From Nocardia abscessus (GTDB lineage Bacteria > Actinomycetota > Actinomycetes > Mycobacteriales > Mycobacteriaceae), in contig NZ_JADLQO010000001.1 of assembly GCF_015477775.1 (NCBI RefSeq), forward strand, positions 186,001 to 250,000: 64,000 nucleotides of DNA, written 5' to 3'. The position numbers and the translations under genes are program-made. Below are positions 54,421 through 62,782 of this stretch, one piece after another. Every line of letters begins with the position of its first letter. Position 1 is the first letter of the stretch. The notes beneath the pieces are model-generated. The model was not told the origin of the DNA and ran no database searches. It saw only the letters and a list, made by a program, of their open reading frames with translations.

Positions 54421-55341
54421 CTACCTGCGATCCGAACTCGGGGACGGATGACCGTTCTGGCGCTGTTTCGCCCCGGGTCGGCGCAATCGCAGACGAGCCG
54501 ACGAGCCACGGATGGCCGGTCGCCGGATCGCGGGAAGCCGCCGGTCGGCCCGGCGTTGCGCCCGGCGTTCGGCGGGTTTGTGTGTCCAGGTCTCCGGGCG
54601 CGCGGCCACCCAGCGCTGGGAATGCCAGGCGAACGGGATATGACCCAGGTACAGCGCGACCAGCACCAGCAGCAGCACGATCGGATAGGTGACCAGCGCC
54701 GCCGCGGCGAGCGCGACCAGGAACAGCAGTCCCGCCGCCGCCTGGGGGGCCACCGACACCGACTTCATGGCGAGCGTCGGAATGGTGCTGACGCACAGCG
54801 CGGCGGCGAACACCGTCCATGCCGCGACCTCGTAGAAGCCGACCCACCAGCCGTCGCCGAACTGCACGAACAGCGCCACCGGCACCATCGCGATGAGCGC
54901 ACCGGCCGGAGCGGGCACGCCGACGAAGTACTCGCGCGCCCAGTCCGGCCTGGTGTCGTCGTCCATCAGGGTGTTGAACCGGGCCAGGCGCAGCACGATG
55001 CTGACCGCGAACAGCAGCGCGACGATCCATCCCACGCTGTTGCTGCTGAGCAGGGTCACGTACAGCACGAGCGCGGGGGCGACGCCGAAGGAGATGGCAT
55101 CCGACAGCGAATCCAGCTCGGCGCCCATCTTGGTGGTGGCGTCGAGCATCCTGGCCAGCCTGCCGTCGAGGGTGTCCAGCACGGCCGCCGCGCCGATCAT
55201 GGCCAGCGCGATGTCGAGCTTGCCGTCGAGGCCGAACTTCACCGCCGACAGCCCGGAGCACAGCGCCAGGATGGTGACGATGCTGGGCAGCAGGCGGATG
55301 CTCCGCCGCCTGCGCCGCTGGGTGGGTACCGCCGCTTCCAT
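54421..55341 (-). CDS. pssA: CDP-diacylglycerol-serine O-phosphatidyltransferase
   Basis: A 306-residue membrane enzyme making phosphatidylserine from CDP-diacylglycerol and serine. The CDP-alcohol transferase signature is complete: DTLDGRLARMLDATTKMGAELDSLSD (DG-x2-AR-x8-G-x3-D-x3-D). About eight hydrophobic segments follow, and the C-terminal 60 residues are highly basic and probably cytosolic. The ATG shares a base with the psd stop (TGATG), so the two enzymes of phosphatidylethanolamine synthesis are translationally coupled, as in mycobacteria. Confidence 0.94.
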   Translation of the reverse strand: MEAAVPTQRRRRRSIRLLPSIVTILALCSGLSAVKFGLDGKLDIALAMIGAAAVLDTLDGRLARMLDATTKMGAELDSLSDAISFGVAPALVLYVTLLSSNSVGWIVALLFAVSIVLRLARFNTLMDDDTRPDWAREYFVGVPAPAGALIAMVPVALFVQFGDGWWVGFYEVAAWTVFAAALCVSTIPTLAMKSVSVAPQAAAGLLFLVALAAAALVTYPIVLLLVLVALYLGHIPFAWHSQRWVAARPETWTHKPAERRAQRRADRRLPAIRRPAIRGSSARLRLRRPGAKQRQNGHPSPSSDRR

Positions 55342-56069
55342 CACGAGTCGGCGGTTGAGCCGAGCACGGCGAGCACGGTCTCGCCGCCGATGGTGCGCTG
55401 ACCGGGCTGCACGAGTAGCTCGGTGCCCGGCGGGAAGTACGTGTCGACCCGCGAGCCGAAGCGGATCAGGCCGTAGGTGTCGCCGATGGTCAGCACGTCG
55501 CCGGCCTGGGCGTCACAGACGATGCGCCGCGCGAGTAGGCCGGCGATCTGCACCACGACGACCCGGCTGCCCTCCGGCGTCTCCAGGAGCATGGTGTTGC
55601 GCTCGTTCACCGAACTCGCCTCGGGCAGGTCCGCGGAACGGAACTGGCCGGGCTGGTGCTGCACCGTGCGCACGATGCCGGAGACCGGCGTGCGCTGCAC
55701 GTGGACGTCCAGCACGGACAAGAAGATGCTGACCCTGGGCAGCGGCTCGTCGCCGAGACCGAGCTCGGCGGGGGGAGCGGCGGTGTCGACCAGGGCGATC
55801 TCGCCGTCGGCGGGCGCGACCACCACACCCGGCCGGTTCGGCGGCACGCGATGCGGATGACGGAAGAAGGTCGCGCACGCCGCCGCGGCGAACAGGCCCG
55901 TGCGCCGCACCCATCTGCGCTTGCCGCCGACGACGGCGACCGCGAGGGGCGCGGCGACGAACGGGAGCCCGGCGGGATGCAGCGGAGGGATCGCGTTGCG
56001 GACCAGGTCGACGACGTGGCCGACTCCGGTTCGTTCAGGCGTGCCGGGCGGGGTGGGACGGCGGGCCAC
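55341..56069 (-). CDS. psd: Phosphatidylserine decarboxylase proenzyme
   Basis: A 242-residue type II-like decarboxylase that converts phosphatidylserine to phosphatidylethanolamine. An N-terminal hydrophobic region (about 37-75) is followed by the catalytic fold with [22 protein letters not shown] and the self-cleavage site LGST near the C-terminus (Gly237-Ser238), where Ser becomes the pyruvoyl group. GTG at 56067-56069 follows GAGGAGCCT. First gene of the psd-pssA operon. Confidence 0.93.
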   Translation of the reverse strand: MARRPTPPGTPERTGVGHVVDLVRNAIPPLHPAGLPFVAAPLAVAVVGGKRRWVRRTGLFAAAACATFFRHPHRVPPNRPGVVVAPADGEIALVDTAAPPAELGLGDEPLPRVSIFLSVLDVHVQRTPVSGIVRTVQHQPGQFRSADLPEASSVNERNTMLLETPEGSRVVVVQIAGLLARRIVCDAQAGDVLTIGDTYGLIRFGSRVDTYFPPGTELLVQPGQRTIGGETVLAVLGSTADS

Positions 56070-56172
56070 AGGCTCCTCTTTCGTGCTCGATGCAAACGGG
56101 TTGCGCCTCCTCAACGATAGGACGGGCGCAAGCGTTCACACCTTACGGGAAAGGAGCCTGTGGCACGCGGGG

Positions 56173-56445
56173 TCAGGACCTGACTCGGGCCCCCGTGACC
56201 AGTCGAACCAGGAACAGCAGGATGACCGCGCCACCCAGGCAGGTGAAGAAGCTGAACCAGAGCCCGGCGCCGTCGACGTCGACTCCGAACAGCTTCAACA
56301 CGAACCCACCGAGCAGACCACCGATCACCCCGACGACGATATTGAGCAGAATGCCCTGCTGGGCGTCCGTCTTCATGATCTTGCTGGCGATCCATCCGGC
56401 CAGACCGCCGATGATGATCCATCCGATAATCCCGAGACCGAGCAT
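56173..56445 (-). CDS. GlsB/YeaQ/YmgE family membrane protein
   Basis: A 90-residue protein with three hydrophobic helices rich in Gly (GIIGWIIIGGLAGWIASKIM, GILLNIVVGVIGGLLGGFVL and a third at about 65-85), characteristic of the transglycosylase-associated/GlsB stress family. The ATG at 56443-56445 follows GGACACC. Usually stress-induced; the exact function is unknown. Confidence 0.85.
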   Translation of the reverse strand: MLGLGIIGWIIIGGLAGWIASKIMKTDAQQGILLNIVVGVIGGLLGGFVLKLFGVDVDGAGLWFSFFTCLGGAVILLFLVRLVTGARVRS

Positions 56446-56665
56446 GGTGTCCTCGCATCCTAGTTGGGCCACGCCTCGTGCAGCAGTGGCGTGCTCCGAC
56501 GAGATACCCAGCGATTGTCGGAATACGCGCGGCGAATTAGCGACTTTCGGGCTAATATGAGGAAGCCTCATGTCTATCCACCGATGGGCGGGGGCTGATG
56601 AGGGACCGATTTCGATGCTTCGGGGAACACCCGGCGGCGCCGCCGCAGGTACATAGGAGACGCAG

Positions 56666-57694
56666 ATGGCTGCTCGAATCGCCCAGACCACCGGGGCTGA
56701 GCACACGGCGCTTCTCGGGCTCGGCGTTTACCGCCCCGCTCGAGTGGTCACCAACGACGAGGTGGCAGGTCCGATCAACTCCAGCGACGAGTGGATCCGC
56801 ACCAGGTCGGGCATCAAAACCCGGCGGTTCGCCGACGAATCGGAGACGATTCAGAGCATGAGCGTCGCGGCCGCGCGCGGCGCGCTGGAATCGTCGGGCC
56901 TCGCGGTCGACCAAGTCGATTGCGTGATCGTTGCTACGTCGACCCATCTGTTGCTGACGCCGGCCGCCGCGCCGCGCATCGCCACCGAACTCGGCATGAA
57001 CGGCGCCGCCGCCTTCGACGTCTCGGCCGGCTGCGCGGGCTTCTGCCACTCGATAGCGCTGGCATCGGATCTGGTCCGCGCCGGCACCGCCGCACACGTG
57101 CTCGTGATCGGCGTGGAGAAGCTGACGAACACGGTCAACCCGACCGACCGCTCCACCGCCTTCCTTTTCGCCGACGGCGCGGGCGCGGTGATCGTGGGCC
57201 CCGCCGACGAGCCGGGCATCGGCCCCACCGTGTGGGGCTCGGACGGCACCCAGCACCACGCCATCCGGCAGGACAAGGACTGGATGGAGTACTTCCACGA
57301 GATCGATGAGAAGGGCCTGGAGGCGGTGCGGCCGTATCTGGCCATGGAAGGCACCGCGGTGTTCCGGTGGGCCGCGCACTCGCTGGAGAAGGTGTGCCGC
57401 GACGCGATCGACCGCGCAGGCCTGTCCCCTGAGGACCTGGACGCGATGATCCCGCACCAGGCCAACGGCCGCATCATCGAGATCATGGCCAGGGTGCTGA
57501 AGCTGCCCGAGCACTGCGCGCTCGCCAACGACATCGAGGAGGCGGGCAACACCTCCGCCGCCTCGATCCCGCTGGCCATGGAGGCGCTGCTGCGCAAGGG
57601 CGAGTCCAAGCCCGGCGACACGGCGCTGCTCATCGCGTTCGGCGCGGGTCTGTCCTACGCGGCGCAGGTCGTGACGCTGCCCAACTGGAAGTAA
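56666..57694 (+). CDS. fabH: 3-oxoacyl-ACP synthase III (FabH)
   Basis: A 342-residue condensing enzyme starting fatty-acid synthesis or a specialised pathway by joining acyl-CoA to malonyl-ACP. The triad is Cys123 (DVSAGCAGF), His (MIPHQANGR) and Asn (EAGNTSAAS). Conserved SDEWIRTRSGI is also typical. ATG follows TAGGAGACG. In mycolata FabH can link FAS-I products to FAS-II mycolate synthesis. It is isolated from other fab genes here. Confidence 0.93.
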   Translation: MAARIAQTTGAEHTALLGLGVYRPARVVTNDEVAGPINSSDEWIRTRSGIKTRRFADESETIQSMSVAAARGALESSGLAVDQVDCVIVATSTHLLLTPAAAPRIATELGMNGAAAFDVSAGCAGFCHSIALASDLVRAGTAAHVLVIGVEKLTNTVNPTDRSTAFLFADGAGAVIVGPADEPGIGPTVWGSDGTQHHAIRQDKDWMEYFHEIDEKGLEAVRPYLAMEGTAVFRWAAHSLEKVCRDAIDRAGLSPEDLDAMIPHQANGRIIEIMARVLKLPEHCALANDIEEAGNTSAASIPLAMEALLRKGESKPGDTALLIAFGAGLSYAAQVVTLPNWK

Positions 57695-57710
57695 CGCCGC
57701 ACTCGCGGTC

Positions 57711-57760
57711 GCTCGCCGCGGCGCTGATCACAGGCTTCCCGTGACAGCACCGCGGCGAGC
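57711..57760. terminator. Bidirectional terminator hairpin
   Basis: Perfect 11-bp arms GCTCGCCGCGG and CCGCGGCGAGC with a 28-base loop, between the convergent fabH and SRPBCC genes. Confidence 0.6.
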
Positions 57761-57765
57761 ACGGC

Positions 57766-58221
57766 TCAGGCGCCCGCCTCGACCGCCGTCTTGATCTTGC
57801 CCAGCGTCTCGTTCATGCCGCGCACCAGCTGCTCCTCGAACGAAAGCTCACCGCCGAGCACCGCCTCGATCGCCTTGCGGGAGAACCAGGTGGTGCCGTT
57901 GGGGACGTCCCGCCGCTCGATCAGCCGCGTGCCGGACTCGGTCGGCTCCAGGGTGTAGCTCCACACCGTCCGGTTCTCGGTGACCCGGAACGCGAACGCC
58001 TGGTTCGGCTCGAAACGCACGATCCGGGAGGTGGTCGGCCAGTATTTCTTGCCGTCGCGGTTGAGGTTGATCGTCCAGGCGCCGGCCCGGAGCGAGCCGA
58101 GCGCCACCATGCGCACACACTGCGGGCTGAACTCCGGCATCCGCTTCAGATCGGAGACGACCGCCCACACCCGCTCAGGGGGTGCGGCGATGTCGATGGT
58201 GGCTTCGAGATTTTTCGGCAA
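57766..58221 (-). CDS. SRPBCC (START-like/polyketide cyclase fold) protein
   Basis: A 151-residue helix-grip protein: IDIAAPPERVWAVVSDLKRMPEFSPQCVRM at the N-terminus, beta-strands with TINLNRDGKKYWPTTSRIVRFEPNQAF, and a long C-terminal helix (LVRGMNETLGKIKTAVEA). The group binds hydrophobic ligands such as lipids or polyketides. Role unknown; it is common in mycobacteria and Nocardia. Confidence 0.86.
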   Translation of the reverse strand: MPKNLEATIDIAAPPERVWAVVSDLKRMPEFSPQCVRMVALGSLRAGAWTINLNRDGKKYWPTTSRIVRFEPNQAFAFRVTENRTVWSYTLEPTESGTRLIERRDVPNGTTWFSRKAIEAVLGGELSFEEQLVRGMNETLGKIKTAVEAGA

Positions 58222-58431
58222 CGCTGCCTCCGGGATACGAGCGACGGACCGATGGCCTTGGTTGTCCGAACGCGTGTGGACGATGCGCGCACATTTTAGA
58301 CGGGAAGACAGTTACGTCACATTTTCGCTACCGACCCACCGGCCGCTGTAATGCGCGGCGGGCAATAACAGATAGATGAAGCAACAGACACTGCCTCCAA
58401 CTTTCGGCGTCCCAACGTGAGGTGATCGGCC

Positions 58432-58629
58432 GTGAAACTGCGCGCCCTGCTGCATCGTCGACCCGCGGAACAGGTTCCGCTACTGCCCGCCATCGAGCCC
58501 GAGAACGGGCGAAGAACCCGCGGCGCGGCGGCATCCCCGCGCACCGCCCGCGCGGCCGCACAGGAAGAACGTCTGGAGCGCCTGCTCACTCCGCGTGAGC
58601 TCGATCTCGTCCTGCGTCATCGGCTCTGA
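58432..58629 (+). CDS. Possible small basic protein
   Basis: A 65-codon frame with GTG start and a plausible GAGGTGATC site. The product is Arg-rich with a central disordered Pro/Gly segment and a C-terminal amphipathic helix (QEERLERLLTPRELDLVL). No family recognised; could be real because of the ribosome site and terminal helix. Confidence 0.4.
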   Translation: MKLRALLHRRPAEQVPLLPAIEPENGRRTRGAAASPRTARAAAQEERLERLLTPRELDLVLRHRL

Positions 58630-58696
58630 ATCATCGGCTCTGAGCCCTGGGCGAACGCCCACGACAGACCGCACCGACAGGCTCCATACTCGTCAG

Positions 58697-60364
58697 GTGA
58701 CTTCACCCGCTGCTACGAAACCGGCCATCCTGAGCGTCGACGACGATCCGGGCGTTTCCCGGGCGGTCGTGCGCGACTTGCGCCGCCGTTACGGCGCCGA
58801 CTACCGGATTCTGCGCGCGGAATCGGGTGCGCAGGCGCTGGAGGCGCTGCGCGAGATGAAGTTGCGCGGGCAGCCGGTCGCGGTGTTGATCGCCGACTAT
58901 CGGATGCCGGGCATGGACGGCATCGAATTCTTGGAGCAGGCGATGGACCTGCACCCCTACGCGCGTCGCGTGCTGTTGACCGCCTACGCCGACACCAACG
59001 CCGCGATCGACGCGATCAACGTCGTCGACCTGGACCATTACCTGCTCAAGCCGTGGGACCCGCCGGAGGAGAAGCTCTACCCGGTGCTGGACGGCCTGCT
59101 GGAGGCCTGGCGCGGCAGCGAGCATCGGCCGGTGACCGAGACCAAGGTGGTCGGCAATCGCTGGTCGCCCCGGTCGTCGCAGGTACGCGAATTCCTGGCG
59201 CGTAACCAGCTGCCCTACCGGTGGTACCTGGCCGACGAGCCGGAGGGCGCGCGCCTGCTGGAGGCGGCGGGGGCCGACCCCGAGCGCTGTCCGGTGGTGA
59301 TCACCTCGGCGGGCGAGGCGCTCGTGCAGCCCTCCGACAGCGAACTGGCCCAGAACGTCGGCCTGACCGTCGCTGCGGCCGGCGAGTTCTACGACCTGAT
59401 CGTGGTCGGCGGCGGTCCCGCCGGTCTGGGCGCGGCGGTCTACGGCGCGTCCGAGGGCCTGCGCACCGTGCTCGTGGAACGGACCGCTACCGGCGGGCAG
59501 GCCGGGCAGAGCTCGCGCATCGAGAACTACCTCGGCTTTCCCGACGGCCTGTCCGGCGCCCAGCTGGCCGACCGGGCGCGGCGCCAAGCCGCGAAGTTCG
59601 GCGCCGAGGTGGTCACCACGCGCGAGGTGGTCGCGCTGGAGGTCAACGGGTCGGCGCGCACCGTGCGGTTCGCCGACGGCGGCAGCCTGTGCGCGCACAC
59701 CGTGATCATCGCGACCGGCGTCGACTACCGCCGCCATCCGGCGCCCGGCGTCGACGATTTCACCGGACGCGGCGTGTACTACGGCTCGGCCATGACCGAG
59801 GCCTCCGAGTGCGCCGATCACGACGTCTACATCGTGGGCGGCGCGAACTCCGCGGGCCAGGCCGCGGTGTTCCTGTCGCGCAACGCGCGCACCGTGCACC
59901 TGCTGGTCCGGGCGGATTCGCTGGAGCAGTCCATGTCGCACTATCTGATCCAGCAGATCGCGCAGATCGGCAACATCGAGGTGCACACCAACACCGAGGT
60001 GGTCGCCGCCGACGGCGCCGATCACCTGCAACAGATCGTGCTGCGCGACAACCGGACCGGCGCCGAGGAAAAGGCCGACGCGGAGCGGCTGTTCCTGTTC
60101 ATCGGCGCGGCGCCGCAGACCGAGTGGCTCGACGGCGTCGTCACCCGCGACGACGCGGGTTACGTGCTCGCCGGGCCGGACCTGATGGTCGACGGCGCGC
60201 GCCCCGCCGGCTGGGAGTTGTCCCGGCCACCACACCATCTGGAGACGAGCGTGCCAGGCGTGTTCGTGGCGGGCGACGTGCACGCCGAGTCGGCCAAGCG
60301 CGTCGCCTCCGCCGTCGGCGAGGGCGCGATGGCCGTCATGCTCGTCCACCGTTATCTCGCCTGA
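58697..60364 (+). CDS. Response-regulator receiver fused to thioredoxin-reductase-like flavoprotein
   Basis: A 555-residue fusion. Residues about 10-125 are a receiver domain (SVDDD acidic pocket, phospho-acceptor Asp67 in LIADYRMPGMDG, Lys in YLLKPW). A linker domain (about 140-215) resembles a thioredoxin-like fold. Residues about 230-555 are a FAD/NADPH oxidoreductase with IVVGGGPAGLGAAVYGAS, GQAGQSSRIENYLGF, YIVGGANSAGQAAVFLS and VFVAGDVHAESAKR. The CxxC redox pair of thioredoxin reductase is missing (TEASEC instead). Start GTG at 58697. It is followed by a histidine kinase gene (13-base gap), a likely partner. Confidence 0.9.
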   Translation: MTSPAATKPAILSVDDDPGVSRAVVRDLRRRYGADYRILRAESGAQALEALREMKLRGQPVAVLIADYRMPGMDGIEFLEQAMDLHPYARRVLLTAYADTNAAIDAINVVDLDHYLLKPWDPPEEKLYPVLDGLLEAWRGSEHRPVTETKVVGNRWSPRSSQVREFLARNQLPYRWYLADEPEGARLLEAAGADPERCPVVITSAGEALVQPSDSELAQNVGLTVAAAGEFYDLIVVGGGPAGLGAAVYGASEGLRTVLVERTATGGQAGQSSRIENYLGFPDGLSGAQLADRARRQAAKFGAEVVTTREVVALEVNGSARTVRFADGGSLCAHTVIIATGVDYRRHPAPGVDDFTGRGVYYGSAMTEASECADHDVYIVGGANSAGQAAVFLSRNARTVHLLVRADSLEQSMSHYLIQQIAQIGNIEVHTNTEVVAADGADHLQQIVLRDNRTGAEEKADAERLFLFIGAAPQTEWLDGVVTRDDAGYVLAGPDLMVDGARPAGWELSRPPHHLETSVPGVFVAGDVHAESAKRVASAVGEGAMAVMLVHRYLA

Positions 60365-60377
60365 TCAGGAGGCCGCA

Positions 60378-61880
60378 ATGACTTCGAACCAGACCGCGGA
60401 CCGCAGCAGCAGGCTGGTGTGCGACCCCGCCGAGCTGCGCACCCTGTTCCTGTTCGAGAAACTGAACGACGAGCAACTGGAATGGCTGTGCGCCGACGGC
60501 CGGATCGAGACCATCGAACCCGGTCTCGTCTTCCGCGAAGGCGAACCGGCCACCTGCTTCTACGTGCTGATGGACGGCGAGGTGGTGCTCACCAAGCAGT
60601 CCGCAGGCGCGGAGATCGAGCTGGTCCGCACCGAGCACCACGGCTCCTACGCGGGCGCGTGGATGTCCTACATCGGCGACAAGGTCGACCAGACCTACAG
60701 CGGCTCCATGTACGTGACGCGACCGTCGCGGTTCTACGTCCTGGACGCCGAGGTCTTCGCCCGGATGATGCACGAGTGGTTCCCGATGGCCGTGCACCTG
60801 CTCGAGGGCGTGTTCTTCGGCAACCGCAACACCAACGCGCGCATCGGTGAACGCGAACGGCTGCTCGCGCTCGGTTCGCTCTCGGCTGGTCTCACCCATG
60901 AGCTGAACAATCCGGCCGCCGCGGCGGTGCGCGCCACCGCGGGCCTGCGCGAACGGGTCGCCGGCATGCGGCACAAGCTCGCGATGATGGCGGAGGGCAA
61001 GTTCGATCCGTCCTCCCTCGGCGCCTTGGTGCGCATGCAGGAGGAGGCGGCCGCCCAGGTCGCGAAGGCGCCGGAGCTGTCGCCGATGGAGGCCGCCGAC
61101 CGCGAGGACCTGCTCGGGGAGTGGCTGGAGGAGCACGGCATCGCCGACGGCTGGAACCTCGCGCCGAACTTCGTCCAGGCCGGTTTCGACACCGACTGGC
61201 TGGAACGGGTGGCCGCCACTCTGGAGGGCGCTCCGGAACAGGTGTTCCAAGGGGCCATCCGCTGGCTGAACTACACCATCGAGACCGAGTTGCTGATGAA
61301 CGAGATCGGCGACTCGACCACCCGCATCTCCTCGCTGGTCGGCGCCGCGAAGCAGTACTCGCAGATGGACCGGGCGCCGTTCCAGGTGGTCGACATCCAC
61401 GAACTGCTCGACAGCACGCTGGTGATGCTCAGCCGCAAGATCGGCGACGGGGTGCGCGTGGTCAAGGAGTACGACCGCACCCTGCCCCAGGTGCCCTGCT
61501 ACGCCGCCGAGCTGAACCAGGTGTGGACCAACCTGATCGACAACGCGGTGTACGCGATGAACGGCGAAGGCACCCTGAGCATCCGCACCAGGCACGAGAA
61601 CGACTGCGCGGTCGTGGAGATCGGCGACACCGGCTCCGGCATCTCGCCGGAGGCGCGCAACCGGATCTTCGAACCGTTCTTCACCACCAAGCCGATGGGC
61701 GAGGGCACCGGGCTCGGACTGGACATCTCGTTCCGCATCGTGGTCAACAAGCACAACGGTGACATCCGGGTGGACTCCGAGCCGGGCGACACCAGGTTCA
61801 CCGTCTGGCTGCCGCTGCACCGCCCCGGCCCGGAGCAGCTCGACGGCGCCACTCCAGCGAACACGGAAGGACAGTCATGA
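60378..61880 (+). CDS. Cyclic-nucleotide-binding-domain histidine kinase
   Basis: A 500-residue soluble sensor kinase. Residues about 20-140 form a Crp-type cNMP-binding domain (LFLFEKLNDEQLEWLC, VFREGEPATCFYVLMDGEVVL). His174 in LTHELNNP is the phospho-acceptor, and the HATPase domain shows NQVWTNLIDNAVYAM (N box), IGDTGSGI (G1) and GEGTGLGLDI (G2). It lacks membrane helices. Between the preceding receiver-flavoprotein and the following UBP gene (ATGA overlap), it probably phosphorylates the receiver. Confidence 0.9.
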   Translation: MTSNQTADRSSRLVCDPAELRTLFLFEKLNDEQLEWLCADGRIETIEPGLVFREGEPATCFYVLMDGEVVLTKQSAGAEIELVRTEHHGSYAGAWMSYIGDKVDQTYSGSMYVTRPSRFYVLDAEVFARMMHEWFPMAVHLLEGVFFGNRNTNARIGERERLLALGSLSAGLTHELNNPAAAAVRATAGLRERVAGMRHKLAMMAEGKFDPSSLGALVRMQEEAAAQVAKAPELSPMEAADREDLLGEWLEEHGIADGWNLAPNFVQAGFDTDWLERVAATLEGAPEQVFQGAIRWLNYTIETELLMNEIGDSTTRISSLVGAAKQYSQMDRAPFQVVDIHELLDSTLVMLSRKIGDGVRVVKEYDRTLPQVPCYAAELNQVWTNLIDNAVYAMNGEGTLSIRTRHENDCAVVEIGDTGSGISPEARNRIFEPFFTTKPMGEGTGLGLDISFRIVVNKHNGDIRVDSEPGDTRFTVWLPLHRPGPEQLDGATPANTEGQS

Positions 61881-62230
61881 CCGAGCGACTCGCGGGCATC
61901 GATCCCGCCGTACCACCCAGCGGTCCCGGCTGCGCGGAGTGCGAGCAGAACTCCGGCTGGTGGGTGCATCTGCGCCGCTGCGCCCAGTGCGGGCACGTCG
62001 GCTGCTGCGACACCTCCCCCGCGCAGCACGCGACCGGTCACGCGAAGAGCACCGGTCACCCGTTCATCCAGAGTTTCGAGCCGGGCGAGGACTGGTACTA
62101 CAACTTCGAGACCGGAGAGATGTACACCGGCGGACCGGAATTGGCGCCACCGCACAGTCATCCGGCTGATCAGGGCGTGCCTGGCCCGCGCGGCCGCGTC
62201 CCGGCGGATTGGCAGGCACACATCCACTGA
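61877..62230 (+). CDS. UBP-type zinc-finger protein
   Basis: A 117-residue protein with a ZnF-UBP fold: CAECEQNSG, RRCAQCGHVGCCDTS, QHATGHAKSTGHPFIQSFEPGEDWYY. The Cys/His ligands are all present. In eukaryotes this finger binds free ubiquitin C-termini; bacterial versions are unexplained but recur beside receiver-flavoprotein genes. It overlaps the kinase gene by 4 bases, so it is the third member of the operon. Confidence 0.9.
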   Translation: MTERLAGIDPAVPPSGPGCAECEQNSGWWVHLRRCAQCGHVGCCDTSPAQHATGHAKSTGHPFIQSFEPGEDWYYNFETGEMYTGGPELAPPHSHPADQGVPGPRGRVPADWQAHIH

Positions 62231-62302
62231 TCACGGGAGAACCGGTACGCTGCTGCGAACGCCGGGGCCTCCGGCACCGAGATCCACCCGGGAAAGCACG
62301 GT

Positions 62303-62743
62303 ATGAAACGAACTTCCACCATCGTCCTGGCCGTCGGGACGGTGGGTTTCCTGCTGGCAGGCTGCGGCGGAGCGGACGAGTCCACCGACGCGAACGGATT
62401 GCGCAAGGGCTCCGCGAGCGCGACCACGTCCGCCTCGGCCGCGCGCACCACGACCGCTCCCGACACCGCGACGCCGGACACCCCGGCGGGCACGGAGGCG
62501 CAGGCCACGACGAAGCAGAGCGACCCCTCGCTCGGCCCGGCGTCCAGCACCACCTGCGGTGAGTTCCGGAAGCTGGACACCGACGGCGAGAAGGCGCTGA
62601 TCGAGCAGATCCTCGCGGAGAACCCGGGCGGCCCGTTCGACGGCAGCCCGAACGTCGCGCTGGGCACCGCCAAGCTGGTGTGCCTGTCGCCGAGCGTCGC
62701 AGGCACCTCGGTCGCGATCGCCGCCGGAATCGTGAAGAAGTAG
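62303..62743 (+). CDS. Putative lipoprotein
   Basis: A 146-residue lipoprotein (lipobox LLAGC at about residues 17-21) with a Ser/Thr/Ala/Pro-rich linker (about 25-80) and a small C-terminal domain with two Cys (TTCGEFRKLDTDGEKALIEQ, then LVCLSPS). It is likely surface-exposed. No family beyond a general actinobacterial lipoprotein was recognised. Confidence 0.72.
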   Translation: MKRTSTIVLAVGTVGFLLAGCGGADESTDANGLRKGSASATTSASAARTTTAPDTATPDTPAGTEAQATTKQSDPSLGPASSTTCGEFRKLDTDGEKALIEQILAENPGGPFDGSPNVALGTAKLVCLSPSVAGTSVAIAAGIVKK

Positions 62744-62782
62744 GCGGACGACCCTTCTCCACGGGCCCGGGAACGATGAACC

